From the IMG/VR virus record IMGVR_UViG_3300025767_000073, positions 1-33,638 of that record: 33,638 nucleotides of DNA; one strand, written 5' to 3'. The translations under genes were made by a program, and so were the position numbers. Shown here piece by piece: positions 15,715 through 22,975 of this stretch. Every line of letters starts with the position of its first letter. Position 1 is the stretch's first letter. This stretch comes from a virus. The notes below the pieces were generated by a model. The model was not told the DNA's origin. It worked only from the letters and a program-made list of their open reading frames with translations, and made no database searches.

Positions 15715-17304
15715 TTATAGTTTAATTAGTTTATCACCTTTTTGTAAATGGCACGCCATAGTTTCTACTTCTTGACCGTTTCGATTAACTATCCATCTAT
15801 GATTAGGAGAGCAAACAATCTTTCTTCCATTAAATATAATTTCAATAGCAAGGTCATGCTGAGTCACTGCTTTGTCAAGAATTTTCTTGTACTGACCTGT
15901 ATGTGTTAATACTTTTTCACCTTCGACAACATCTTTGATTTTCTTTTTGCCAGCTTCAGACATAACATAAGTATCTTCGTCTAAACACCTATGTCTACCT
16001 AAGAATCTACTCCAAAGCAAGTTATAAGGAATAGGATCAAGCTGAGTAATGCCTAATAAGTAGTTAATCAAGCTGCCTGCGCCGCTGCCTCGCCCTGGAC
16101 CTAAAAGAGTTTTTTGCTCTGCTTTTTTAAAGATCTCATACATAGTAATAAAGTAAGCTTCGTGACCAAGATACTTAATATCAGATAACTCTTCTTTGCA
16201 TCTTTCAATATATTCTTTATTTGTATGAAGGTTATGCGAGACTAGCGCATCCTTGACAAGATCAGTTAAATGTTGAAAAGGTGTCTTGTTAGGTACAGAG
16301 ATTGTAGGCAACTTAGCGCTTGTATCGATCCATGTATCTTCGAATTCATTCCAAACAATATCATGCGTTCTATTAATAGCGTCACGTACTAGTTCTTCAC
16401 TTCCTTTGTAAAAATCATATACAGGATATGCTGAAAGGAATTCGTCCCACATTTGTGAAGCATTCTTAGGGTATAGCTCGCACTTTAGATCTTCAAACTC
16501 TGGTAGAGTTAGACCGTCTTTCTTGCCAAGCCAGCCTAATTTTTTATAGAGCTCTCGAGCCTGCCACTTATCTGCTGTAGGATAATGCGAGTCAGGAGTG
16601 CAAATTAGAGGAATTCCTGTAAGCTTGTGATGCTCAATAAGATAGTCATTTACTGTATGCTGCTTCTCTAGCTTGTTAAACTGTAGCTCTAGCTTAAAGT
16701 TGCTTTCACCTACACAATCAACAAATCTATCAGTTAGGTTAGAAAGCTCAGCTTGAATTTGATCTCTGCTTTGACCATGAACTTCGCCACGAAGAATTCT
16801 GTTGCTGTAGATACCGCCAAGGCAAGCTGTAGATACATGCAATCCTTCACCAAATTGTTTTAACATAGCAAAGTCAATACGAGGATATCTGTAGAAGCCA
16901 TCCTTGTACGACAGCTTAACTAGATTAAATAAGTTTTGCAAACCTACACGATTTTTTGCAGTTACAACTAGATGATAACGTCGTTTCCATTCATCTTGTA
17001 AAACATCAACTGACTTTGTTTCGTCCTCGTCTTCAACAACAAGACCTCCACTTTCATCGTCTGCGTCAATATCAACTTTTTCTTTAAGCTTTTTCTCTTC
17101 GCTTTTAGTTGCTTTTGCAGCTACAACTGCATCTTTATGCGCTTGATAGTCGCTTTTCCACTGTTGAAGTGAAGGAACAAAATAAAATTCTACGCCATAT
17201 ACTTGGCGAAAGTTACGACCACTTTTTTGCATTTTAACAGCATGTGAATGTGCGTGTGCTAGACCGTTACCGTTGCCGTGGTCTGTCAAAGCCCAAGCGT
17301 CCAT
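15715..17304 (-). CDS. dnaE: DNA polymerase III alpha subunit, N-terminal fragment with split-intein N part
   Basis: 529 residues from the first in-frame ATG, but DnaE-like coding continues upstream in frame to 17370 (STFDGLGYPADHINFVLSES), where a TAG at 17374-17376 blocks it. That ATG has no proper ribosome site, and starting there would lose the PHP-domain HAH metal motif. Visible parts: PHP domain (ALTDHGNGNGLAHAH, acidic insertion near 75-110, HLVVTAKNRVGLQNL, HVSTACLGG, CTPDSHY), then the palm start with GPGRGSGAGSLINYLLGIT, the DnaE glycine-rich G-x-GRGSGAGS motif, and LLWSRFLGRHR. Residues 440-529 are intein IntN. PHP domains in DnaE are structural or proofreading. The true N-terminus probably comes from one of the two leader-codon copies upstream, by an unknown mechanism. 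Confidence 0.92.
   Translation of the reverse strand: MDAWALTDHGNGNGLAHAHSHAVKMQKSGRNFRQVYGVEFYFVPSLQQWKSDYQAHKDAVVAAKATKSEEKKLKEKVDIDADDESGGLVVEDEDETKSVDVLQDEWKRRYHLVVTAKNRVGLQNLFNLVKLSYKDGFYRYPRIDFAMLKQFGEGLHVSTACLGGIYSNRILRGEVHGQSRDQIQAELSNLTDRFVDCVGESNFKLELQFNKLEKQHTVNDYLIEHHKLTGIPLICTPDSHYPTADKWQARELYKKLGWLGKKDGLTLPEFEDLKCELYPKNASQMWDEFLSAYPVYDFYKGSEELVRDAINRTHDIVWNEFEDTWIDTSAKLPTISVPNKTPFQHLTDLVKDALVSHNLHTNKEYIERCKEELSDIKYLGHEAYFITMYEIFKKAEQKTLLGPGRGSGAGSLINYLLGITQLDPIPYNLLWSRFLGRHRCLDEDTYVMSEAGKKKIKDVVEGEKVLTHTGQYKKILDKAVTQHDLAIEIIFNGRKIVCSPNHRWIVNRNGQEVETMACHLQKGDKLIKL
15718..15987 (-). other. Split intein 1, N-terminal half (IntN)
   Basis: 90 residues starting at Cys (codon 15985-15987). 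Block A is CLDEDTYVMSEAGKKKIKDV and block B is IVCSPNHRWIV. The length and style match the fast gp41-type split inteins known from phage metagenomes. The stop follows block B with no endonuclease. The partner IntC is about 1.1 kb downstream at 14489-14626, beyond the cargo gene. Confidence 0.9.
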
Positions 17305-17367
17305 TCCTTGCGATTCAGATAGGACAAAGTTTATGTGATCTGCTGGATATCCTAAACCGTCAAATGT

Positions 17368-17454
17368 AGATACCTAGGAGAAGGTTGAATGCGCATGCAA
17401 ACCAACGAATCTGTTGGGTCTAAGCATATCAAGTTCAACCTTCTCTAGATACCT
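17368..17454 (-). promoter_or_regulatory. Long nested RNA hairpin around a duplicated dnaE start region
   Basis: On the minus-strand RNA the arms at 17434-17454 and 17368-17389 pair over about 21 bp, with two G-U wobbles and one bulge (core AGAAGGUUGAA with UUCAACCUUCU). The loop contains a second stem, CCAAC/GUUGG (17402-17417), and an AUGC/GCAU pairing. A perfect Shine-Dalgarno (AAAGGAGGT, 17451-17459) overlaps the 5' arm. The 3' arm contains the TAG stop and ends exactly where uninterrupted dnaE coding resumes. Confidence 0.7.
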
Positions 17455-17481
17455 CCTTTCTGTGTTAAATGTATTATTCAT
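17374..17481 (-). pseudogene. dnaE: Second copy of the dnaE N-terminus, stopped in frame (35 codons)
   Basis: ATG at 17479-17481 opens a 35-residue frame ending RPNRFVGLHAHSTFS, then TAG. Next come GTA and the continuing dnaE codons TCT ACA TTT GAC GGT. DnaE proteins have HS-x2-S-x2-DG here, so HSTFS + TFDG would be canonical if nine bases (TAG GTA TCT) were skipped. It is in the same frame as the 15715-17304 fragment. Compared with the copy at 18497-18562 it encodes the same RFVGLHAHSTF but with mostly different synonymous codons, so it came from a diverged allele rather than a fresh duplication. It may be a relic, or a functional start if the stop is bypassed. Confidence 0.6.
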
Positions 17482-17549
17482 TATATACCTTTTTAATATG
17501 TTTAAATTGTGATTTATTATAAAATACAATGTTATTATTTACACGTATT

Positions 17550-18458
17550 TTATTTACCTTCCCATAAAATCTTATCCGAGTAATCTCTTCTTAACAAATC
17601 ATATTCGTCTCCTGAAATTATTGCTAACATTAAGTCTGGGTGCGACTTCTTAAATTCAGAAATTTTTTCCGCTGATCGATTGTCCATATATCCTTTAATT
17701 TCAAAATATATGTTTCCAACCTTAAAGTCTGGTGTATAAGTTATACCTCCAGGTATTTCAAACGTATCTGGCTCATATTGAAATTTTATTTTATTATACT
17801 CCAAAACTCTAGCAAAGTTAGCTTCCCAGTTGCTCCTAACATAAAGATTTATGTCCTCTCTAAAACCTCCGCTGCCAAAAGAGTATATTTTATATTTTTT
17901 AATTCTTTTTGCAGCAGCTTTTGACATGTTACGTCTAACTTCTTTTGAAAACTTAAAACCTTTTCTTGCGTTTGAAAGTTTTATTTTTGCTTGACTTGCC
18001 TTCGTCCAGTGATCGACACCATATTTTTTTAAACAAGTTTCTTGAGACTTGTTTTTCATTTCTCCAGAAGCCCATCTTTCTGTTAGACCTTTTGAAAGCT
18101 TTTCTAAAGCTTCTTTGCTAAATTTTCTTTCGCCATTATCATATTGTCTTTTTAAAGTTTTAGACAATTTTTTATTTTGTTCTTCAGTTCTTTCATAAGA
18201 TCCGTTTGTCTTTCTTGTTTCAACACCTTTTTTAAGTTTACAAGATTTACATTCCGTCTGTTGTTTAAGTTTAGTTTTATCTAAAAATTCTTTATTGCAA
18301 ATATTACATTTTTTTTGTTGTAATGGTGATGTGTTCTTGTTTTTCTTTCTAAGCTTATAAGCACATTGTTTACTACATGTCTTTTGTGACCTCTTCTTAT
18401 AAATTACTTCAAATTCTTTATTACATATTTCGCATTTGTTTTTAACGTATCTTGGCAT
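17550..18458 (-). CDS. Homing endonuclease-like protein with zinc fingers and PD-(D/E)XK-type nuclease
   Basis: 302 residues from ATG 18456-18458, with a perfect AAAGGAGGT ribosome site. Two Cys4-type fingers start the protein (CEICNKEF ... CSKQC, and CNICNKEF ... CKSC). Lys-rich NUMOD3-like segments follow (YDNGERKFSKEALEKLSKG, ARKGFKFSKE). The C-terminus is a nuclease: RSNWEANFARVLEYNKIKF, YTPDFKV and YFEIKGY give an E...PDF...EIK core. Such proteins spread by cutting uninvaded alleles. It lies precisely between two copies of the first dnaE codons, at the PHP HAH motif, showing that dnaE was the target. It differs in nuclease type from the Vsr-like enzyme at 12818. No group I intron core was seen around it. 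Confidence 0.82.
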   Translation of the reverse strand: MPRYVKNKCEICNKEFEVIYKKRSQKTCSKQCAYKLRKKNKNTSPLQQKKCNICNKEFLDKTKLKQQTECKSCKLKKGVETRKTNGSYERTEEQNKKLSKTLKRQYDNGERKFSKEALEKLSKGLTERWASGEMKNKSQETCLKKYGVDHWTKASQAKIKLSNARKGFKFSKEVRRNMSKAAAKRIKKYKIYSFGSGGFREDINLYVRSNWEANFARVLEYNKIKFQYEPDTFEIPGGITYTPDFKVGNIYFEIKGYMDNRSAEKISEFKKSHPDLMLAIISGDEYDLLRRDYSDKILWEGK

Positions 18459-18496
18459 ACTACCTCCTTTAAGGTAAATATGCACATACTAAGTTT

Positions 18497-18562
18497 TTAA
18501 AATGTGCTGTGCGCATGAAGCCCGACAAATCTATCAGGTGGAATAATATTGCTTATTGACAA
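18497..18562 (-). CDS. dnaE: First copy of the dnaE N-terminus, a 21-codon fragment
   Basis: A TTG start (18560-18562) follows an AGAGGA ribosome site and opens 21 codons ending PPDRFVGLHAHSTF, then TAA. This is the normal beginning of a DnaE PHP domain. Its last codon TTT (18500-18502) joined to TCT at 17370-17368 would give HSTFSTFDG, the canonical DnaE spacing, so 1,129 bases (17371-18499) behave like a precise insertion between two codons. As it stands the frame makes only a 21-residue peptide. An ATA or other upstream start is possible, but TTG has the best spacing. Confidence 0.65.
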   Translation of the reverse strand: MSISNIIPPDRFVGLHAHSTF

Positions 18563-18807
18563 TTTATGTCCTCTCTTTTTTATTTATTATAATATAATTA
18601 ATATTAAATTTACACTTAAAAGATATACAAAAATGAATACAATAAAAAACAAACTAATAGTTGATAATTGAATAAATTTTTTAAAACAACTACTATAGAA
18701 AAGTTTTTATGTAGAAAAAAATAATAGCTCAAGCTATTAATGACAAAATATGTCTAAAATAATAATTAGAATATGTTATATGATTAGATTGAAGGTAAAA
18801 TGTTGAA
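18563..18807. promoter_or_regulatory. Divergent intergenic region between dnaE and the rightward cargo block
   Basis: 245 bases of very AT-rich sequence with no open frame longer than 12 codons. On the minus strand a TATAAT-like hexamer lies about 25 bases before the dnaE ribosome site, with no good -35. A palindrome sits at 18722-18739. This must hold the promoters for leftward dnaE and rightward 18808-25749, but no consensus promoter can be assigned. Confidence 0.45.
18722..18739. promoter_or_regulatory. Operator-like palindrome
   Basis: TAATAGCT-CA-AGCTATTA is a perfect inverted repeat with 8-bp arms about 70 bases upstream of the first gene of the rightward cargo block. The symmetry and position suit binding of a dimeric regulator, for example a ribbon-helix-helix protein. 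There is no second copy in the same intergenic region. Confidence 0.4.
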
Positions 18808-19794
18808 ATGACAAAGTTAAACAAAAAAGAATTTAAGCAACTTTTAACAGAATGGAATGCTTATATTAATGAAAGATCAATTAAAGACTTTGGCAACTTT
18901 ACAGGCATAAGAGACGAACAGGATAAATTTGTTAAGACTGTTCCTGTAGACTTAAATTTGTATGCAGTAGGTGACTATTATGTTGACGAAAAAATGAGCA
19001 TGCCTATTTCTTATGTTTTATTAGAGTCTATGAAAAATAGCTCGTATGTTTTTCAAGAAATAAATAAAGGTTTAATTTTAGAAAAATCTGCCATTAACGA
19101 AATGATTGAAGTACTAGAGACTATTTTAAATAACTCTAATTTTACATATAAAGATAGAAAAAATAATTTAATAAAAGATGAGAAAATAAAAGAAAACTTA
19201 ATTGTAAACTTAAAAACAATGAAGTCAGATCTTATTTCGCTAAGGTCAGATAAAGCTGGAATAATGTTGTATTTCCCTAGAATGGATAGCTTTGTAGATG
19301 ATATGGCAGACGGTTCTATAAATAAAATAGGTAGTATAACAGACGAAGCAGTATGGAAAAATAGCTTGTCTTGGGAGTTAAAGCATGATGTTTTTCATTA
19401 CTTTGAATCAATACTAGAAAACTCAAAATCAAATAGTTACAAATTTCTAAGAAATGCTTTTCTACAAAAAAATATATACAAAATATTAGTAAGCTTCGTG
19501 GTTCCTGATCAAATGCTAAAAAGCAAAGATCCATCTATAAGATTTGGTAGTAGCTTAAATGATGGAGATCATTTTGCAACCATAGTTCCTTATATAAGGT
19601 CACGTGAAAACAACGAGTCAAACAAAAAAGCATTTGTAAACAAGTGTTTAAAAATATCTAACGATAAAGGGATTACTCTTTCACAAAACGAGATTAATAC
19701 TTTAAACGACTTTTTTGTAAACGCGCATAACTGCTATGATGAGATTGAAGTTATATTACAAGACAAGATTGTTATTCAACTAGCACATGGTTAA
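18808..19794 (+). CDS. HDxxH-family leader-bearing protein, paralog 2
   Basis: 328 residues. The leader MTKLNKKEFKQLLTEWNAYINE carries LTE and INE (20-22) and is almost the same as the leader of the unrelated protein at 25204. The family motif is WELKHDVFHYFES (W189, H193, D194, H197), preceded by a hydrophobic strand (GIMLYFPRM) as in both paralogs. The C-terminal DGDHFATIVPYI matches the second family element. There are no membrane segments and almost no Cys. It is the first of five rightward genes. The ribosome site GAAGG is a little far (12 bases) from the ATG. A three-codon ATG frame overlaps the start, so translation may be modest. The function is unknown; a metal-dependent hydrolase is one possibility. 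Confidence 0.75.
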   Translation: MTKLNKKEFKQLLTEWNAYINERSIKDFGNFTGIRDEQDKFVKTVPVDLNLYAVGDYYVDEKMSMPISYVLLESMKNSSYVFQEINKGLILEKSAINEMIEVLETILNNSNFTYKDRKNNLIKDEKIKENLIVNLKTMKSDLISLRSDKAGIMLYFPRMDSFVDDMADGSINKIGSITDEAVWKNSLSWELKHDVFHYFESILENSKSNSYKFLRNAFLQKNIYKILVSFVVPDQMLKSKDPSIRFGSSLNDGDHFATIVPYIRSRENNESNKKAFVNKCLKISNDKGITLSQNEINTLNDFFVNAHNCYDEIEVILQDKIVIQLAHG

Positions 19795-19805
19795 TCAATA
19801 ATAAG

Positions 19806-19858
19806 TTAAATGTTTTTAAGAAACTATATAAAGCTTTTAGTAAATTAAATGTTTTTAA
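19806..19858 (+). repeat. Direct repeat and remnant of a paralog gene end
   Basis: TTAAATGTTTTTAA occurs at 19806-19819 and 19845-19858. Between and overlapping them, 19816-19836 is identical over 21 bases (beginning TTAAGAAACTAT) to the last codons of the gene ending at 22831 (22799-22819). Both are followed by a similar AGTAAATTAA. This intergenic stretch looks like the 3' scar of a deleted WCTS/LRV paralog. Confidence 0.55.
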
Positions 19859-19898
19859 AATATAATTAATTGTCAACAAATAAACAAGGAAGATAAAA

Positions 19899-20831
19899 AT
19901 GAAAAAAACTTTAGAAACAAAATTAATACTTGAGACATGGGACAGATTTTTAAACGAGAGAGGTAATGGTTACGTATATACTTCTATCTTGAACAAAATA
20001 GAAAGAGAATGCGCTATTATATGCACTGATGCTAGCAATGGGGATATAATAAAAGAGCTACAAGAGTCAGGAGTTGAATTTAATGATGCGTCAATAGGTT
20101 CTGACGCGATATTTTTCGACAAGAGAAAATATCCTGAAGCAATAGACTATCTTGAAAGAAATCTTAGTTTTTACTCAACAAGTGATCATGAGGAACTTGA
20201 TAGTGGTGACTCTGCACCAATTTTTATTGTAGACATTGAAAACTATGCAGGAGATTTTAATGAAGCAAGTTCATCACCTTCTTTTTCTGAGAAGTTTGAG
20301 TGGCTTATACATGATATAGGTCACATTCTTTATGAAAATAGTCATGGATTTGAAACGTTACCTTACTTTAATGAGTTGGACGAAGATACAATTAATAATT
20401 ACAAAAAATTCTTAAATAATTCTTTAAAAATAAAAGATCATCAAGTAGATGTAGTAAACAAACTTAGACCAGATGCTGGCAAAACTGATGAAATTAGTCC
20501 TGACGAGATAAAAAGTGGAAAGGTTAACACAAGAAAAGGTGCGTCAGATCTAGTAAATGAACTTGCTTCTTGGTTTACTGAAATTAATTACACGAAATTT
20601 GTAGGTCATGATGACTTATTTCCAAGTATCATCTCTTACTGTCTATTAAGAATGCCAGCTCCTAACAACTTATCCGAGCTTAAAAAGCACATAGACTCTT
20701 TGCAGCTTTCTGACGTAGCAAAGCTTTATTTATTATTGGTAAACCACAAAGTCAATGAAGACTTTGACCCAGAAAATTCAAACTCCATACTGTTTTCAAG
20801 ATTTAATAATAAAATAGTATTTTTTAATTAA
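19899..20831 (+). CDS. HDxxH-family leader-bearing protein, paralog 3
   Basis: 310 residues with a good ribosome site (AAGGAAG). The leader MKKTLETKLILETWDRFLNE ends in LNE at 18-20. The family motif is FEWLIHDIGHILYE (W135, H138, D139, H142), again following a hydrophobic strand (APIFIVDI). The second element is GHDDLFPSIISYCLLR. Between them a short insertion (GKTDEISPDEIKSGKVNTRKG) distinguishes it from the paralogs. Overall identity to the other two is low outside these motifs, so the family is old. HDxxH with a following Glu is compatible with metal binding. The function is unknown. It lies between the likely deletion scar and the WCTS-family gene at 20882. Confidence 0.75.
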   Translation: MKKTLETKLILETWDRFLNERGNGYVYTSILNKIERECAIICTDASNGDIIKELQESGVEFNDASIGSDAIFFDKRKYPEAIDYLERNLSFYSTSDHEELDSGDSAPIFIVDIENYAGDFNEASSSPSFSEKFEWLIHDIGHILYENSHGFETLPYFNELDEDTINNYKKFLNNSLKIKDHQVDVVNKLRPDAGKTDEISPDEIKSGKVNTRKGASDLVNELASWFTEINYTKFVGHDDLFPSIISYCLLRMPAPNNLSELKKHIDSLQLSDVAKLYLLLVNHKVNEDFDPENSNSILFSRFNNKIVFFN

Positions 20832-20881
20832 TACTGGGTTTCTACTTAAGCAATACACTGTGCATAAAAAAGGAACAACGC

Positions 20882-22831
20882 ATGAGAGATTTATTAAATG
20901 AGTGGAGAAACTTTCTAAATAGCGACTTGCTCAATGAAATATCAATTAAAAGATTTCAAGAGAATTATCCTGAATTTGACACATCTAAATTTACACCACA
21001 GCTTAAAGGAAATACTGACTACTTAGATGTTATTTCAAACTCAATTAGAGCCGGACAAAATCACAGTCCAGATGATTACATTCAGCAGTTTGAGTTTTTT
21101 AAAAATTCTATTGAGCCTAGTAGAAATGACGAAGAGTTTTTGACTGTAAGAATTCCAGGTGACGAAGATATTTCTTTAGTTGGTAAAATAAATCAAGGAT
21201 TTTGTTTAGCAACATACGATGATATACAACAGTTTCAACAAGCTAGAATGTATGTGCTAGGAAAAGGTAGCAAAAGAAATTTGACTTCTGCATACGTTTC
21301 ATCGCTAGCTGAAGCTAACGAAGAAGACTTTGAGCTAGTTGCAGAAAATGAAAATTGGATTGTGTTTTATCCTAAGACAATAAAAGGATCAATAACTTTA
21401 GCAAGATCATACTGGGATGGTAGTAAAGTTTCTTATGATGAAACATTTAATCCTAGCAAAGGTTTTGGACAAAATACAGGAAAAATAAGCTGGTGTACAT
21501 CTGTTTCTGGCGGCGGAAACATGTTTAATAACTATCATAGAAAACTTAATCTTCATATGTATTACTGCATTAATAAAATGCCTGGTAGTATAAATGATCC
21601 TGCAAGAAAATTATGTGTTAGCTTTGTAAAACAATCAGGAAATGTTGTCTTTCAAGGAGGCTCAGCATCTGTAGATGGAGATAACAAAGAGATTGACGAG
21701 AACGCAGCTAAATCTTACTTGGGCAGCATTTTAAGAAAATTAGTAGAAGATTCTTCACAAGAAAAGCGTCTAGAAATTGATTTTGAAAGTTATTATAGCT
21801 CTATTAGTTTTGAGCAATATTTAACAATGAGAGCTGCAAACGAACAAAATATAGAAGACTTTACACAAGAGTTCGGACAAATTGTTAAATACTCTAAAGA
21901 CAAAGAAAAAATATCTAGACACGCTTTGTATGAAGACAAATCAGATATAATGAAGTCTTACGGTGAAATTGCTGTTGCTAGTAATAGAAATTCTAGCACT
22001 GACTTGTTGGAAGACTTAGCTTATAATGGAAGCCCTAGAGCACAAGTTGCTGCAGCAACAAACCCAAGTACTCCGTTAGAAGCAGCAATACATGTTGCAA
22101 ACAATTCAGGAGATCAAGGAAAATGCACAATAGCAAAAAATCCTGATACTAATCCTTCTGTATTGTCTGTTTTATCAAAAGATAAGTCTGTCATGGTTCT
22201 TCTCTTTGTAGTTAAAAATCCTAACACGCCAAAAGAAGATCTTTTAAGATTAGCAAAGTATGGAGAAGATGGAATTAAATTTAAATTAGCTTCAAATAAA
22301 AATCTAAGCAGAGAAATAATAGACGTATTATATGAAGATGGTGACGAAATGGTTCATTTAGCAATTGCTAAAAACCTAAACACACCTACACAAATTTTAT
22401 CAGACTTAGTTAATTACGACAACGAAAGAATACTATGCGCAATTGCAGAGAATGAAAACACACATCCTGATGTGTTATCAGGCATTGCTGAAAGAGGTAA
22501 AGAAAAGGCGAAAGCTATTGTTGCTAAAAACCCAAACACACCTACAGAAGTATTAACAAAACTTTCTAGACACGCTTCTTTAAATGTAAAATCAGGCGTA
22601 GCTATTAATCGCAATACAGACCCAGAAATTTTGGCAATGTTTGCAAAGTCAGGCGATCATAAACTAATCAAATGCATTGCAGGCAATACTAGCACACCTT
22701 ATAAAATCTTAGTATCATTATCAGAATATGGTCCAAGTGATGCAAAAGAACTAGTTCGTAATAATCCAACTTATATTGCTAATCAAAATGAAAGCATGTT
22801 AAGAAACTATATAAAGCTTCTTATTGTCTAA
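20882..22831 (+). CDS. WCTS-family protein with C-terminal leucine-rich-variant repeats
   Basis: 649 residues, ribosome site AAAAAGGA. The leader MRDLLNEWRNFLNSDLLNE ends in LNE at 17-19. A core at 150-255 is shared with the genes at 22976 and 31145: FYPKTIKGSITLARSYW, then ISWCTSVSGGGNMFNNYH (W204, C205, T206) and RKLCVSF. The invariant Cys in WCTS and surrounding small residues look like an active site, but I know no matching enzyme. Residues about 363-630 hold roughly ten 23-27-residue alpha repeats of the form VAxNPNTPxEVLxxLA, the leucine-rich variant (LRV) type that builds a curved binding solenoid. A virion-packaged effector whose repeats bind a host target is one reading. The repeats could alternatively be structural. 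Confidence 0.78.
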   Translation: MRDLLNEWRNFLNSDLLNEISIKRFQENYPEFDTSKFTPQLKGNTDYLDVISNSIRAGQNHSPDDYIQQFEFFKNSIEPSRNDEEFLTVRIPGDEDISLVGKINQGFCLATYDDIQQFQQARMYVLGKGSKRNLTSAYVSSLAEANEEDFELVAENENWIVFYPKTIKGSITLARSYWDGSKVSYDETFNPSKGFGQNTGKISWCTSVSGGGNMFNNYHRKLNLHMYYCINKMPGSINDPARKLCVSFVKQSGNVVFQGGSASVDGDNKEIDENAAKSYLGSILRKLVEDSSQEKRLEIDFESYYSSISFEQYLTMRAANEQNIEDFTQEFGQIVKYSKDKEKISRHALYEDKSDIMKSYGEIAVASNRNSSTDLLEDLAYNGSPRAQVAAATNPSTPLEAAIHVANNSGDQGKCTIAKNPDTNPSVLSVLSKDKSVMVLLFVVKNPNTPKEDLLRLAKYGEDGIKFKLASNKNLSREIIDVLYEDGDEMVHLAIAKNLNTPTQILSDLVNYDNERILCAIAENENTHPDVLSGIAERGKEKAKAIVAKNPNTPTEVLTKLSRHASLNVKSGVAINRNTDPEILAMFAKSGDHKLIKCIAGNTSTPYKILVSLSEYGPSDAKELVRNNPTYIANQNESMLRNYIKLLIV

Positions 22832-22975
22832 TCTTAAGTAAATTAATATGTCAAGAATGCAACATAAAGTATTTACACTTACAATAAAATAATAAATAGC
22901 AGTTATGTAACTTTAAAATTTATTAGATAACTTAATTACTCTATAATATTTATATTTATAAAAAAGGTTGTGTAT

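Noticed and set aside
17371-18499. Group I or group II intron containing the homing endonuclease
   Set aside because: The 5' junction after TTT would suit a group I intron, but the last base at the best 3' junction is not G, and only about 70 bases lie between the endonuclease stop and the second start copy, too few for a core. Group II boundaries (GUGYG start) are absent. A non-canonical element is not excluded.
10939-18562. dnaE fragmentation as an assembly or sequencing artefact
   Set aside because: Each break is bounded by well-formed intein halves or by intact genes with ribosome sites, and the extein edges fit exactly. Random error would not produce this. The single TAG at 17374 remains the one place where an error is possible.
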